This document shows positions 11,019-24,457 of a stretch of 64,000 nucleotides of DNA, piece by piece. The stretch's first letter is position 1; every line of letters begins with the position of its first letter. The translations under genes were made by a program, and so were the position numbers. This stretch comes from Anaspis maculata. Taxonomy: Eukaryota > Arthropoda > Insecta > Coleoptera > Scraptiidae. Where the stretch lies: contig OX421966.1 of NCBI GenBank assembly GCA_949128115.1, positions 60,261,416 to 60,325,415 on the forward strand, in the 5' to 3' direction. The notes beneath the pieces were generated by a model, which searched no databases, had not been told where the DNA came from, and saw only the letters and a program-made list of their open reading frames with translations.

Positions 11019-14000
11019 GTGAATGCAGTCGAATGCAAAGTGCGAACCTGCGAGAACACTCCAGTGCGCGTTGAGCTAAATCGTGAACAACTCAGTATAG
11101 GTTTTTGGAACGGTCAAGGCTTCGAGAATATTGTCAATTTAGATAATACAGATATCGATAAACTAGTTTCCATAAATGTAATATGTCTGTCCGAGACTTG
11201 GCTAACCAAACCTCCTGATAGAACGCCCGTCTTTTTATCTGATTACAGCTCGCATTATAGTAATGCAACCAAAGAAAAATCCAAAGGAAGAGCAAGTGGC
11301 GGCCTCGCACTTTTGATATCCAAGAAATTATGTAAGTGTGAAAACAGATATTATTCATGCATCGAATTTATGGATATTTGTTAAACTTAAACTTGAAAAC
11401 TGTAATTTGGTGTTAGGGTGTTTTTACTTGAAACCGGATTTGGACAACGGTACTTGCATTGGTGCTTGTGAGGAAATCATTAGGGAGGTAAGAGGATGTC
11501 ACCCGAACGACTACATAATTTTGGGGGGCGATTTTAATGCAAGAATCGGAAATTTGAATAGCTTTGACGAGATACCAATGGACATTGGAAGTCTCGAGTA
11601 TGAAAGAACATCGAATGACCAGGTCATAAATCAGAGGGGAACACTTTTGACAGACGCTTTTGAATCAGTAGGGTTTTTAATGCCGAACGGCCGTTCTCCA
11701 TCCGACAGGCCGGGGAGATTCACATGTGTAAGTCACTTGGGTAGGAGCGTTGTTGATCATATATGGGTGAGCGTCGATGAAGTAAAATCAGTGAGAGACT
11801 TTGAGGTGGAGGATTGCTTTGTTGCTTCGGATCATATGCTGTGCAAGGTCACCCTGCTGATGGACGCTGCTGATCGTGCTGTGGGGAGTCTTGGACCTAC
11901 ATCGAACCTCGCATCGAACGTACGATCTGGTCATAAATGGAACCCTGCTAAACTGTCAAGCTATAACATCATCATGTCAGAATCATACCGCCTAAGATTT
12001 AGTGTTAGGGACAGTTCAATAAGTGAGGCCTCTGAGAACCTCCAGCAAGCGATAACCGAGACTTCTAAGTTCTTAGGGTTATTTAGGAAAACGCACATTT
12101 CGAGAAGGTATAGCACCTCCAAAAGATGGTTTGATAGGGAATGTGTCGACCTGAAGAGAGGGCTCAGGAGACTCATCAGAACTTGTAGGCTGAATAATTT
12201 TGATAAGGCAAGCTTAATCCAACTAAGATCCGGGAAACAATTTTATAAAAAAACAATCATCAAGAAAAAAAGACAATACACAGATGAATCAATGTCCGCA
12301 TTAAGCTCAGTAAAAGACCCTAAAAGTTTTTGGCGTGCTTATAAAAAATATAAAAATCAGCACTACGAACACGACACCTTTGTACGTCTCGACGAAAAGA
12401 CGTGGATAAAGTTTTATCTGACCTTCTACCATAAAAATATTGTCAACCTAACCACTTTCTATGATGCAACACATCCCTACTTAGATCAACCTATAAGTCA
12501 GGAAGAGCTCAAAAGCGCACTGAGGTTTTCGCCAAACGGTAGTACAGCTGGGTGGGATGGTCTCAGTAATGAATTTTATAAGTATATACACCCTCAATGG
12601 AACACTTACCTGCTTGATTTATTCAATGAAATTTGGTCCAAAGAAACACTCCCGGTCAATTGGTTAAAAATTAGAATGATGAACATACATAAAAAAGGTA
12701 ACCCACAAGATCCCAGTAACTATCGTGGAAATGCAATATTGAACCACATACTAAAAATATTCACACGTTTAATCAATTCGAGGCTCGAGACTTTTGCAGA
12801 AAGTGCGAACATTCTTCCAGAGGGACAGGCAGGATTCAGGAAGGGGCGAGGGTGTGTTGACTGTGTTTTTGTCCTCAACGCAATAATACACAACAACATT
12901 CGGCTTAAGAAACGTAAAGTATACGCGATCTTTGTTGACTTCAAGGCCGCGTTCGACTCGGTTGCACACGATCTTTTGTGGAGACGTCTTTATGTGTCTG
13001 GGGTTAGCGCCAAACTAATCAGAATTCTGCGTTTTATCTACGAAAATGCACACATTCATTTCGAAAACTCGAACTGTCAAATACCCATTACAAAGGGAGT
13101 TTTACAAGGTGACACAATGAGCCCTTTACTGTTTTCAATTTTTATAGGGGACATCGAGAACTATCTTATGGGTGGGGGATTCAGAGGAGTGAGCTTGGAT
13201 GGGAAAACTGACGTAAGAATGTTAATGTATGCCGATGACCTCGTCATGCTGGCAGACTCGCCTCTCCAGCTGAATTTGTGTTTGAGAGGACTGGAGAAGT
13301 ACTGTATGGATCGTCAACTGGAGGTTAACATTGACAAAACAAAAATAGTCATCTTTAGGAAGGGAAATCGCATATTGCAGGATCAGTTCTTCTTTAACGA
13401 CAAACAAATAGAAATAGAAAATTCTTACACGTATCTTGGTGTTGTGCTACACTTTAATGGGCAATTTAAGAGTGCATTCCAGGATAGACTCCGTAAAGCC
13501 AAACTCACTTCAGGAGTGGTGTCCAAAACAATAAGCAAATCAAAGACACAACAATGGTTGCCAGTCATGAAACTCTACACATCTGTAATTTTTCCAACAC
13601 TTACCTACGGAGCAGCCGTTTGGGGCCCTAGCCTCATAACAGAGTTAGATCGAGCACAGTGCTCATTTTTCAAAAACTTATTGTACCTACCACAACAAAC
13701 ACCGGGACACATAATCCGTACAGAACTTAATCTTGCTGGGATGGGCTATCATGTACTGAAAATGGCGTTGCGACTGATTTTTAAATATAGTTGTCAGAGA
13801 GAAGACCGATACACGCTTATTGCTTTGAAAAGACTGTTACACCTAGACCAATCTTCAACTAACGATTCAAAAAACAACTGGATTTCACAAGTAAAAAGAG
13901 TTGCGGAACCTTATTTTGATTTGCCGATTGATCTCATTCAGTTGAATAACCAGACCATTCAAACCATCACTGAGGCATATTTGCACGGTAGCAGTTTCGG

Positions 14001-14421
14001 GGATTGGGACAGGGTTCTTCTCAGCACGTTCTGTAGCGACTATAAGTTCATTATTGATCAAAACCCTTTAACAACACTCAACGCAGCATACCTGGATTTC
14101 AGCATGTCATTTGGAGTTAAGCGGGTAATTTCCCAGCTTCGTCTCGCAAACAGACTGGCGCTCACCCTGTATGTAAACAACGCAACTTACAGGCTCTCCC
14201 AGTCGGAGAATTGCTCTGTGTGCAACGTCCAGCGTCTGGAGACCGTTGAACACATTCTTTTTGATTGCCCACTTTACGCCCCTATTCGACAAGTTTACCG
14301 TGAGCTGTTGTCCAAAGACTGGCACTTAACGTTAAAAAATGTAACAAAAGAAAATGCTATTTTAATTTATAAATTCTTCGCCAGCGCCATGAAACTCCGA
14401 GCTTTCGCTAGAAATGAATAA
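11019..14421 (+). pseudogene. ORF2: endonuclease-reverse transcriptase with one frame break
   Basis: The first frame (11019-11384) carries the start of an APE-type endonuclease (ICLSETWL, GGLALLISK). The rest is in the frame open from 11317 to 14421. The break therefore lies in 11317-11384 and equals a +1 shift. The second frame has endonuclease motifs GGDFNARIG (about 11524) and SDHM (about 11827), RT motifs FVDFKAAFD (about 12931), GVLQGDTMSPLLF and the catalytic YADD (13228-13239), and a C-terminal CX2CX9HX4C knuckle (about 14212-14268). Total length, a little over 1100 codons, is normal for the family. The product nicks target DNA and primes reverse transcription. The spacing after ORF1 is 29 bp. 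Confidence 0.92.
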
Positions 14422-14598
14422 TTATGTTCTTTATAACTCGCTCATTATTACCATTATTATTATCATTCTTATTTTGCGAATGTTTAAACTACTTTCCTTA
14501 TTATTTTGTGGACTTTATTTATTTTTTTTTTTTTTATTTATTTTTTTTTTTTTGTTCAATTTTGTTTATGGTACAGTGTATTATGGTACTGAATGAAC

Positions 14599-14630
14599 AA
14601 TAAACTTATTATTATTATTATTATTTATTA
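14599..14630 (+). terminator. retrotransposon polyadenylation signal and (TTA)n tail
   Basis: AATAAA at 14599-14604 is followed at once by a TTA microsatellite. This is the usual simple-repeat 3' end of a non-LTR element. Confidence 0.75.
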
Positions 14631-16225
14631 TCAAGTCTGTTCCAACAAAAGTCAAATCCAGTTCTAGAATGGTTCAAACCATGCGTCCAAATAAATAGCA
14701 GTTTTCATGACAATTTTGTGTTTCGGTGGGCATGCGCAAGATTTGACAGTTCGGGTCAGCTAGCACCAGAGGTATAGAGTGGGGAGAGTGATTACAGAGC
14801 TGCGAGAGTCTGGCAAGCACGCGACGGTCGAATTTTTGCCGACCGGCAAGGAACGTGAGCATGCGCTCTGGACCTGATGAAAAGTACTATTAATATTGTA
14901 AAGATTGAAATTCAAAATATCAATTCATTTGGACGCATGCTTTGAACGGTTCTAGAGCACTGGTTTTGACGGTTGTTGGAACAGATCTATTAAATGGTGA
15001 AGTTTTGAACTTTGACATTTTTTATCATTTGACAGATGACAGATAGGGCCAATACTTCCGGCTGTTCTGAATACAGTTTTTCAATGGCTTTCGAACGACA
15101 TACTGCAAGATAAGTTCCGTGAGATATAGCTCCTAACATTTGTTGATACCAAGGATGTCTATGCTACTGGATGGATGATAAACTTCGCCGCCATCTTGAA
15201 GCTTGATCTGACACTGTGCCCGTCGGGATTGTCATCGTGACATTCGTGACGGACGCCGTCAGCCTCTTGTGCATCCATGGCGAATTATCGTTGATTATGC
15301 CGCGCAAGCCCAATAGTGTTCACAACAAGCGGACCCCGCAACATAACACACTTTTTATTGCAGGTAATTGACTAATTGCTATCATTTTACAAGACCGGGC
15401 GAAAGACCGGGCCTGGCAGCCCTCCTTGCTGGCAGCAAACTTCTGAACGACAGTTTCGAGCTGGCTCCCATTGAACGTCACTATGGTTACGGGTCGCGGA
15501 CGATGACACTTTGCCCGTCGGGATTGTCAAATCTAAGCTTCACCTTTTCACGTCAAAACCGGCCAAGCTTCTTGTCCAGTCAGTGTTGATACTGACACTT
15601 ATGTTTGATAGATGACAGCCAAAAACTAATGAGCTCATTCCACAAAAAAAACATGTTCGCCCACCAAATTTCAAGTGGATCAGGTCAACGGTTCGGCGGT
15701 TCGGCAGTTCGGCCTCCTGCCCGCGTTTTGACCAGGACGACTCGCGTTTGATGCAGGACTCCACTTAAAAATTCATTCCTTCTCGGGTGTCGATTCTTTT
15801 TGAATATTTCCAACTGTTATCGAAAGTAGAAAGATGTTTCCTAGATCTGTGATATATCCGGATTTTTTTAAGTGGTGTGGGCACCCCCTTCTTCTCTTGG
15901 GAGGAAGAAGGGCTGGGGAGCTGGGGGACTAGGGGGCACAAATTGACACATGTGGCCGATTTCCACTTTTTCTTCGATTTCAAACCAATATCGGCAAGTT
16001 TGGTATCGTTTCCGACTAAATCACATCTTCTGAACCATGACTTGAAAAAATCGATAGCGACAAGTTAAAACGAGTTGTGCAGAGAATATCATGTTTTTTG
16101 AGCTCCTATTTGAAGACATTTTTTGAGGGAGTTTTAGACATTTGTGGTTGAATTCCATTTCAGGTGTATTATTTTGAACTATTTTGCGCCTAAGGAACGT
16201 ATTTTAGCACAGTCTTTTGTTTTTG
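14627..16225 (+). repeat. long dispersed repeat, copy 2 (uninterrupted)
   Basis: It matches copy 1 at 6183-8860 without the hAT-type insertion and so serves as the empty-site reference. It begins at the MITE (14635-14986), directly after the retrotransposon tail. Its last part (from about 15840) is also the start of the left arm of the large inverted repeat described next. No gene is seen in it. Confidence 0.85.
14635..14986. mobile_element. MITE with ~60-bp TIRs, copy 2
   Basis: It is nearly identical to 6191-6542. The ends are tctgttccaac and gttggaacaga. Both copies lie at the same position within the larger dispersed repeat, so the MITE was part of the unit before the unit was copied, or it is the unit's own terminus. 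Confidence 0.75.
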
Positions 16226-18605
16226 GAAAAAAATTTAAAAAATAATTTCCAAACTTGTTTTGAGCTAATTTTTTCATAATTCAACAACGTCTGAAAGATT
16301 ATAGAAGTTCATAATTGTTCTCTGTAGTGTTCTTAAGAAGTTCTGCGGGTTGGAAAGGGACCATAATCCCAGAGGGCAGGAGCCTTGATGGGGGTGTAGA
16401 ATCTGGGGGACGGGAGGGGTGGAAATTTTCACTCAAAATTTATGAACGGGCTAAAAACAATCTTTGTTCGGTTTTTCTGTTTCTGTTTATCTCGCTAAAA
16501 CTGATCTTGAACAAAACTCAAAGGGAGAGGGGGAGCATCTTTCAATTTTGGGCTTGGTGACTATTCAAAGATCGCTACTGCAGCAGCACTAGCGGTAGTA
16601 ACTTGAATTTTGCGTGGGTTTTGCAGGGATGATTGGACATTTCCACCAGGTCTGTGCACCATCGAACCCTCGAGCAGGGAAGCAAGTGAAGAACCCTCAG
16701 ATACGTTCGGGCCTCATCAGTGAGGGAAGAATTTCCAAGCAAGGATGCTCGATGATACACAGACCCGACACGATACCTACTTCAAATAATCGTACACGCA
16801 GTAGGAATATTAATCGACACCTCCTGTTGGTAGAACCGTGAACAATGAAAAAAAATGGTCGCGAGAATTTCAGCCCCCTATTGATACCTTCGCCATGCAG
16901 GCTGGAAGAACACAGCTTCGCACCAGGCACTACCCACGTCCAGTAACCACCACTACCACGGTGAAGACTACAACTTTTGATTTTTGCCGCGTTTATGTGT
17001 ATGAAAATGAGATTTTTTTGTTCCTATTTTATAAAATTGAGTTCTGCGTGGGTTTTGCGAAGATGATTGGACATTTTCACCAGATCTGTGCACTTTCGAA
17101 CGCCCAATAACATCAGCAACAATTTTTTTACACATACGTAATTTGAAAAACTAAATATATTGAAAAAACGGCAGCTGACGGCGGCAGTTTCTATTAAAGA
17201 AACTTAACTGTGCTCTGTATTTTAAACATGAACAAGCGTTCAATTATCATTTTCGCATCCACTGCAAACCATGAAATAGCCGACAAGCTCGATATGAAGA
17301 AAAAAATCAATCCGCTAACGAAACGCCTGTGCTGCCTAAAAACTCCTTGACTTGTTGCTACATAATAAAAGCATTCTCTACCGTCCATTCTCCTATGAAA
17401 TGCACGAAAAGTATATAAAAAGCTCTGAATCAAAAAAAAAACTGCCGAATCTCTCGTCTGAACTTCTCACCTCTCCCAATCAATAAAGAATGGGAATGCC
17501 TCCCCCTATCAAAATCCTGCTACTAGATTACATATCATACAAACCTTTTGCCTCCCATGTTGATATATGTTACAACAAAAGTAGCCATCAAGGTCAAAAT
17601 CAGAAAATCTCTTCCCCCCCACTACCCCTCTTCAAGAAGATGATAGTGATTACAACAAAAACAGCTAGCAAGCCCGAAAGTAATCCCCTCCCCTTGAGAT
17701 TGATGTGAGTCAAATTTCACCAATATACTCCAATAAGATCATAAAATCAGAAATTATGGAAAAATTGTCTATTCATAAATTGCCTGTTCATTAATTATAA
17801 GCCCCTGCTTGAGCGTTCGATGGTGCACAGACCTGGTGGAAGAATGTCCAATCACCCTCGCAAAACTTGAGTTGCTGCTGTTGCAGTAGCGATTTTCAAA
17901 TAGTCACCAAGCCCAAAATTGAATTCCCCCTTTTGAGTTTGGTTCAAGACCAATTTCACGAAAATAAATAGGATCAGAAACCGCGGAAAGATTGTTTCTA
18001 GCCCGTTCATAAATTATGAATAAAATATTTCATCCTCTCCCCCTCAGATTCTACATCCCCATCAAGGGCGGCTCCCGCCCTTTGGGATTACGGTTTCTTT
18101 CCACCCTCGCAGGACTCTTCAAGAAGACCACAGACCACAACTATAAACTTTCATAACATTTCAGACGTTGTTGGTGAATTATCAAAAAATTTGCTCAAAG
18201 CAAGTTTACAAAACATTTTTTTCATTTTTCCCAAAACAAAAGACTGTGCTAAAATACGTTTCATATGCTCAAAATAGTTCAAAATAATAGACCTGAAATG
18301 GACTTCAACCACAAATGTCTAAAACATCCCCAAAAAATGTCTTCAAATAGGAGCACAAAAAAAAACATGATATTCTCTGCACAACTTGTTCAAACTTGTT
18401 GCTATCGATTTTTTTTGAGTCATGGTTGAGTTAAGAAGATGTGATTTAGTCGGAAACGATACCAAACTTGACGATATTAGTTTGAAATCAAAGAAAAAGT
18501 GAAAATCGGCCACATGTGTCAACTTGAGTCCCCCAGCCCTCTCACAAGAGGAGAAGGGGGTGGCTACACCACTCAAAAAAATACGGATATATCACAGATC
18601 TAGGA
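15840..18605. repeat. large inverted repeat, ~800-bp arms
   Basis: The left arm (about 15840-16700) and right arm (about 17815-18605) are reverse complements. Shared landmarks, each inverted on the other side, are gattttttcaagtcatggtt, caccaggtctgtgca, gcttggtgactatt and tttgtgctaaaatacg-type blocks. The spacer of about 1.1 kb (16700-17815) has a third partial copy of the ctgcgtgggttttgc/attggacattt segment at about 17040-17095. No coding is seen. It may be a foldback transposon or two head-to-head copies of the dispersed repeat. Confidence 0.7.
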
Positions 18606-19828
18606 AACACTTTGCTTCCGCTTACCTACAACATTGAGCGCAAAAGAAAAGATTCAAAAAGCCCCCAAAAAGCCAGAACAACCCCCTCCCCCTCCCCCTC
18701 TGGTGAAAATTGAGAATGGCTCCACCCCTCAAAACTTTCATTCCTAGTCATATTTCACTAAAATAAAATGAAATTGGCTTCGGCACGGAATGCAGAATTG
18801 ATTTTGAATATGGCCGATCAATTACTCTTAAACATAGTTCAGGTGAGTTTAAAGGATTGATTTACCCACTGATTGTTGGGTTGGATGAATTATTCTGAAA
18901 TTATCCATCATTTCTTGATTTTTACGCAAAGTAGGTAATGAGTCACTTTCCGCCCTTTTGCATGGTACGTAATTGATCAATTACCATAGTTATTTGAGTG
19001 AAAGTGATTTTTGAGTTATTATTCACTAGGTGTAGGTAGGATACTGGTATACTCGCTGGTATACGATGACGGTTAGGTATCTATGCGTAGCTTTGCAGCA
19101 TCGCACTCCGTACAATAAACGACTTGTAATTTAGGAACCACCATGCATGCATACCACACCGCCACCGGCAAGATAAATGACTGCAAAATTTCATGAATTC
19201 CTCGCACAAATCTCTCTCCAAAACATACAAATAGGTACAAAATGCCAAAAACATCATGCCGTTGCACATACCGCAACCGTTACATGTGCGACATATGTAG
19301 TGACACATTTCATTATGATATTATTAAAGCATACATAACCAGATGCTCTCCACAAGACCTCATCATCAGGTCTTCACGTCCGGATAATCGTACATTATTC
19401 GGCTTGATGGCTTGGACCTAACACAAAGCTTAATTGTGTAAATATATCTTGAGCAACTACTAACTACAGGCAGGTATACCTGTTAATTGAGACCCGAGAC
19501 GGAACTAACACTTCTGCAAATTTACCAAGACATAACATTTTCATTGGGAAAGAACGAGAACAAAGTGTTAAATGCGCCGTTTTTTTTGTACCATTGAACG
19601 TACAGGAAGACAAATCCAATTAGGGCGTCTCGAATGGCGCGCCATTTGATCTTTCGTATATCGCGCGGACTTTCCGATATGAAATATTTTCAATTATTTC
19701 CGGCATAATGGCCGCTTTTACCGCGGTTTGGCGCTCGAGTAGTGAACATAATGTGAATCGTAAACCAGAGAGGATGAAGACGAAGAGCGGCGACACCGAT
19801 AATGCATCGTAGTGGGGTCGGTACGCTT
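18606..19828. other. no gene seen
   Basis: This is AT-rich single-copy-looking sequence. It has C-rich patches near 18680 and a CpG-rich stretch near 19625-19760 (ggcgcgccatttgat, tatcgcgcgg). No frame, splice site pair or RNA fold that I can defend. Confidence 0.4.
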
Positions 19829-22569
19829 TTGGATACTGCACTTTTGAGTAGAGTTATGAAACTTGGCACATAGTTTCTAGGGACCATAAGAAGAAATTTC
19901 GCCCGATGTTCCAAAAAAAAATTCGACGGAATCCGTTATATAGGCCCCTTTTTCCAAAATGGCGTCCAAATTTTGAAAATTGGCGATTGGTCGTACAGTG
20001 GCGCGCAAAGTATCAATTCCTAACATTTTGAACCTAACGAGTTGATTTAAGCCACCCCTGACTCGATCCGTCTGATATTTTGGCCATTTGGGACTTTTTT
20101 CCAAAATGGCAGCCAAACTTCGAAAGTTGGAATTTGATTCTGTAGTGGCCTGCAAGGTATCAATTCTGGACATTTCGACTATGACAAGTCGACTAAAGCC
20201 TACCCCGACTGTACCCAACCTAAATTTTGGCCTCAATACTCAATTATAGTGCTGATTCAGAATTTATTTTTTTTTATCTTGAGAAGGGTTGTGAAAAACC
20301 CGAGGGAAAACCACTTTTTGGACTTTCTGTGTGTCCAACATGTGAGTAATCCGGAGAGCAGAATCACTACATTTTTCCGAAGAAATAAAAAGCTCCCCAC
20401 CCCACTGGCAAAACCTATTTCACGCATGTATTAAACTGTTAAAACCATAAAAAATGTCGAAAGTAGGTACATACATATCAACTGCAAGTTGTTTCAGAAT
20501 TTGTATTTGTGCTAAAAGATAAGTCAGGTTACATATTATCATTACCAGAAATAACAGTGATTGAGAAATCTGCGCTCTATCGCGTGTATTTGCTGTTTCT
20601 CAGTGGTGTTTGGAGGTTAGACTTCTCTCTGCCTCTCAGACCTCAGACTTTGGTTACTTTTCATCAGTGTAGAACAAATGTTGCATGTTGATTAGGAATA
20701 AATTCTTGCAAGGTTTGATTTTCTGCATGAGAGAGCGTCCCACTGATGAAGAGCATCTGAGTCGACTGTGCGCCGATATGGGATGCAACTTATTTAAAAA
20801 TTTGCACGTTTGCGTTTGTGCGATTGTGCGAGACGCTCACCTACATTCTTCTTCACTGTTTTCTTTATCTATTACATTGGTGAAAAACAGAACTCTCACC
20901 TATCTTGAATCCCTTTTCAATTCTAATTCCTGTATGTGATCCAATTTCTACATGTTGCATTATAGGTACTCGTTTTGTCACTTACTGATACCAAGGTTGG
21001 GAAAGAACCATGTACATAAGGCGCTAAAGCTGTAATGCTTCTCTCGAAGATATAATATTCGTTCTACCATAGATACTAAAAAATCTGATTGCGATTCAGG
21101 AACAGGTTTTAATTTTAATAATGAGGAACTTTACGGCTATAAGTGCAAAAAACCTAACACTGTACCTACATTTTTTGCCAAAAATGTGTCACATGGAACA
21201 AACTAAGACCCATAGGAGAGATCTTTGTGCCTTGGACACACTAGATAAGAGTGTGTTGGTGTTGGTATTCAATAAGAGGTACATTGTGATTGTCTTCTGC
21301 TCAAATCTTTTCAAGTACAACTCGTATCGACGTATGAATCGGCAAAAACCGCTTATCTCGATCCCTTTCCGTACATATTCAAATAACTTGCACTTCGAAA
21401 TTTCTTGCGGTTTTGATGCCACGAGATCTTAACTGACAATAGGACAGAACTATAAACGGGGATTGAGGTCAAAATTTGAGTCAAGTCGAGTCGGGAAGGG
21501 TATTAATCGACTCGCAACGGTCGGAATGTCCAGGAATGGATACCTTGTGTGCCCTCATACGACCACCTGCCGATTTCGGTTTGGCCGCCATTTTGGAAAG
21601 AAGGCCTCAATGGCCCAAATATCAGCCGAATCAAGTCAGAGGTGACTTCAATCAACTCGTCATAATGAAAATGTTACGAATTGATGCTTCGTGCAAACGT
21701 GCAAAATTTATAAATAGCGCACAGTCGACTAAGATGCTCTACATCAGTGGGACGCTCTCTCATGCAGAAAATCAAACCTTGCAAGGATTTATTCCTAATC
21801 AACATGCCAAATTTCTTTTGCACCGATGAAAATTTTCTAAAACAACTTGCAGTTGGTATGTAAATATGTACTTTCGACGTTTTTTATGGTTGTCACAGTT
21901 TTATACTAGCGTGAAATAGGTTTTGCCACTGGGGGAGCCTATGATGTTTTACAATGGTGGAGCTTTTTATGGAAATAAAATTTATTCTGATTCTGATTCT
22001 GATTTCATTCCTTCGGAAAAATGTAGTGATTCTGTTCTCCGGACCTACTCACATGTTGGACACACAAAAAGTCCAAGAAGTGGTTTTCCCTCGGGTTTTT
22101 CACAACCCTTCTCAAGATAAAAAAAAAAAAATTCTAAATCGGCACTATAATAATTGAGTATTGAGGCCAAAATTTAGGTTGTGTAGAGTCGGGGTAGGCT
22201 TTAATCGACTTGTCATGGTCGAAATGTCCAGAATTGATACCTTGCAGGCCACTATACGACCAAATTCCAACTTTCGAAGTTTGGCTGCCATTTTGGAAAA
22301 AAGGCCCAAATGGCCAAAATATCAGACGGATCGAGTCAGGGGTGGCTTAAACCAACTCGTTATGGTCAAAATGTCTGGAATTGATACTTTGCGCGCCACT
22401 GTACGATCAATCGCCAATTTTCAAAATTTGGACGCCATTTTGGAAAAAGGGGCCTATATAACGGATTCCGTCGAATTTTTTTTTGGGAACATCGGGCGAA
22501 ATTTCTTATTATGGTCCCTAGAAACTATGTGCCAAGTTTCATAACTCTACTCAAAAGTGCAGTATCCAA
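19829..22569. mobile_element. 2.7-kb foldback element carrying 147-bp tandem repeats
   Basis: The left end ttggatactgcacttttgag is mirrored at the right end (ctcaaaagtgcagtatccaa). The arms stay in register inward through ttataaggcccc-type, ctacatttttccgaag and gagagcgtcccactgatg blocks. The arms are about 960 and 850 bp, with an unpaired centre near 20790-21710. Each arm contains two copies of a 147-bp unit, and a further decayed pair lies at 21465-21690. No transposase is visible. Confidence 0.75.
22185..22490 (+). repeat. 147-bp tandem repeat, two units
   Basis: catggtcgaaatgtcc at 22214 recurs as tatggtcaaaatgtct at 22361, exactly 147 bp on. Each unit includes the block ctgccattttggaaaaa (or gccattttggaaaaa) and a gattgatac(c/t)ttg block. 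Inverted equivalents lie at about 19960-20215. Because 147 is divisible by 3, long open frames persist through the array (22161-22544 and complement 19877-20236) and look protein-like without other support. Confidence 0.8.
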
Positions 22570-24457
22570 GGGATTTTCGTCGCGTACCGTCCCCACTATC
22601 GTTCATGTTTCAACTCCTGGTTTCAATAGGTATATTCGACCCTTGTAACAGAGTGTCTTGTATAGAAGGCTGTATCAACAATTACTGACTAGGAAGACCG
22701 CTGAAACTCCCCAATTTTCTTGCTCATATACCTGGATGGGTAGACAACCCATTATACTCCAATTTCGTTCAACTTATTTGAATTAAATTATCTTTCCCGC
22801 TTTTGGGGCCGCTTGGCCGATGATCATCTAGTAACACTAACAGGACGCCATCCTGTTGAGCTTTTCTTTTTGTGGTTCGAGGATAGAGGTCTTGGGAGTG
22901 TTGAGATCGACTTAAGCACTAGTTTGAACATAATAAAACACATAATAATTATTGGTAACATAAAATCAATGTAAGTACCTATGTATTGATTTCTATATGT
23001 ATACAAGTCAAAGTGGCTGAATAAAGTTCATTCCTTAACCTAACCCTACCTCAATGCTCTTAACTAAAATAGCTCAGTTCTCTTAATTGTTCCCTGAAAG
23101 ATGAGTTTCCCCTAATAATTATTTAAAAACCGCCACACATCAACACTCCAACTAACACCTGATTCTGCACCTTGACCAACATTCAAACTTTGTTTGGGTA
23201 GCGTGGTTAGAAATTCCTATTGTCGTTTTATCAAATTCAACATTATTTATGTCCAGCTTCGAGACACTGTAAAAGAAGTGAGTGGACCTCTCTAACGAGT
23301 TGAAACTTTTACTTTTTTCCCCTTTTTTGCTACAATCTAAGTTCGTGGGCCGGTGCGTGCGGGGCTCCTCTCGTTATGTCAGTTTTGTCCGTTTTCAAAA
23401 AAGACCTTGGGGTTCTTGTTCTGAACTGATTATTATAAGCAACTGCGACTCTACGGAACGGTTCAAACTCTCATATGAACAGGCGCAATTTTATTTCATT
23501 TCAATTATTACATATAAGATTGCCCGCGGTTCTCAAAATTTAACTAATCGTCCCACCAGGTCTGGCACTCCGTTGACCACAGTCACAACGCAAATCACCA
23601 AAAGTGTCTAAGGGCTCGGAAACCTTAACTGTAAGAGATACCCAACAAATAATTAGACGAAACTGTGACTCAATGGCAAAATGGAAACCAGCACATGTAG
23701 GCGAATCCAGAACAAACGAGTCGACGCTCCGTCCAAGCTCCAGCCCCCAACCCACTAGGTCCGGGAATCCCACTTTCCAAGGCCACTGACGTTGACAAAG
23801 GGTAACATACTCATTCCAAGGCCAACGACGCTCATCGATCCCAAGCATCCAACCTCCGAGATTCTCTGCAGCAGGAAGCCAGGACCTACCGAAAAAGACG
23901 CTAAGATGCATATCCGTGGAGACCAGAGCTCACCCGTAAAGGGGGCCAAGACACATCCTTGTGGTGGGCAGGACTCCAGGACTACTCATCGGTGATGGAT
24001 TACGAGTGGATCGAGGCGGGTGTCTTCGAGTGCTACCCCATAACGATGCCGCAGCTCCTCTTCCAACAACATGCCAGCACGATATTAGTCAGATTCACGG
24101 AAGCAGACGGCAGCCACCCACTTTTATTATTCATCAATAACGACAGTACACGGCGACGGAAGTAAACCATCACGTAGCATGCATTGTGTTATTCCCAGAA
24201 AAACACCTATACTGTGCTGCACTACGATGTGCGATGCGGGTTTGCGGGTTTGCGGGTATACTTCCTCGAAGAGACCACATTCAAATCGTTTTGTTAACCT
24301 TTGCGCCACCTTTTCGTGGAAATTGAATAGTGGGCGCCCTCTTTTATTTATCTCCCGAAGCCTTAGCTCTTCCGATCGTACATACATTTATTGATTTTTC
24401 TCGTCCATTTTTGCTGTGAATTACGTGCGATGGGTTTTGCTTTTATTAAAGGCCGTT
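22570..24457. other. no gene supported
   Basis: The stretch 23280-24390 is richer in GC and has overlapping open frames of 60-120 codons on both strands. None has a recognisable domain, and they run across one another in several frames, which is the pattern of a degraded element or UTR. I see no terminal repeats and assign nothing. Confidence 0.4.

Larger units (their letters stand above)
9386..14630 (+). mobile_element. near full-length non-LTR retrotransposon (jockey/R1-like)
   Basis: The element has two ORFs in the usual order: a CCHC zinc-knuckle ORF1, then an endonuclease plus reverse-transcriptase ORF2. AATAAA is at 14599-14604 and a (TTA)n tail at about 14606-14630. The tail abuts the dispersed repeat copy 2. 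The 5' boundary is not defined; I place it after the hairpin at 9374. Each ORF carries one frame break, so this copy is probably not active, although both frames are otherwise long and open, which argues for recent arrival. The clade is not resolved. No RNase H domain is evident. Confidence 0.9.

Noticed and set aside
19877..22544. Open frames of 115-127 codons through the 147-bp repeats
   Set aside because: They arise because the period is a multiple of 3; they appear in both orientations of a foldback and have no domain.
23540..23911. 123-codon minus-strand frame
   Set aside because: Equally long frames overlap on the plus strand and no motif is recognisable, so neither is supported.
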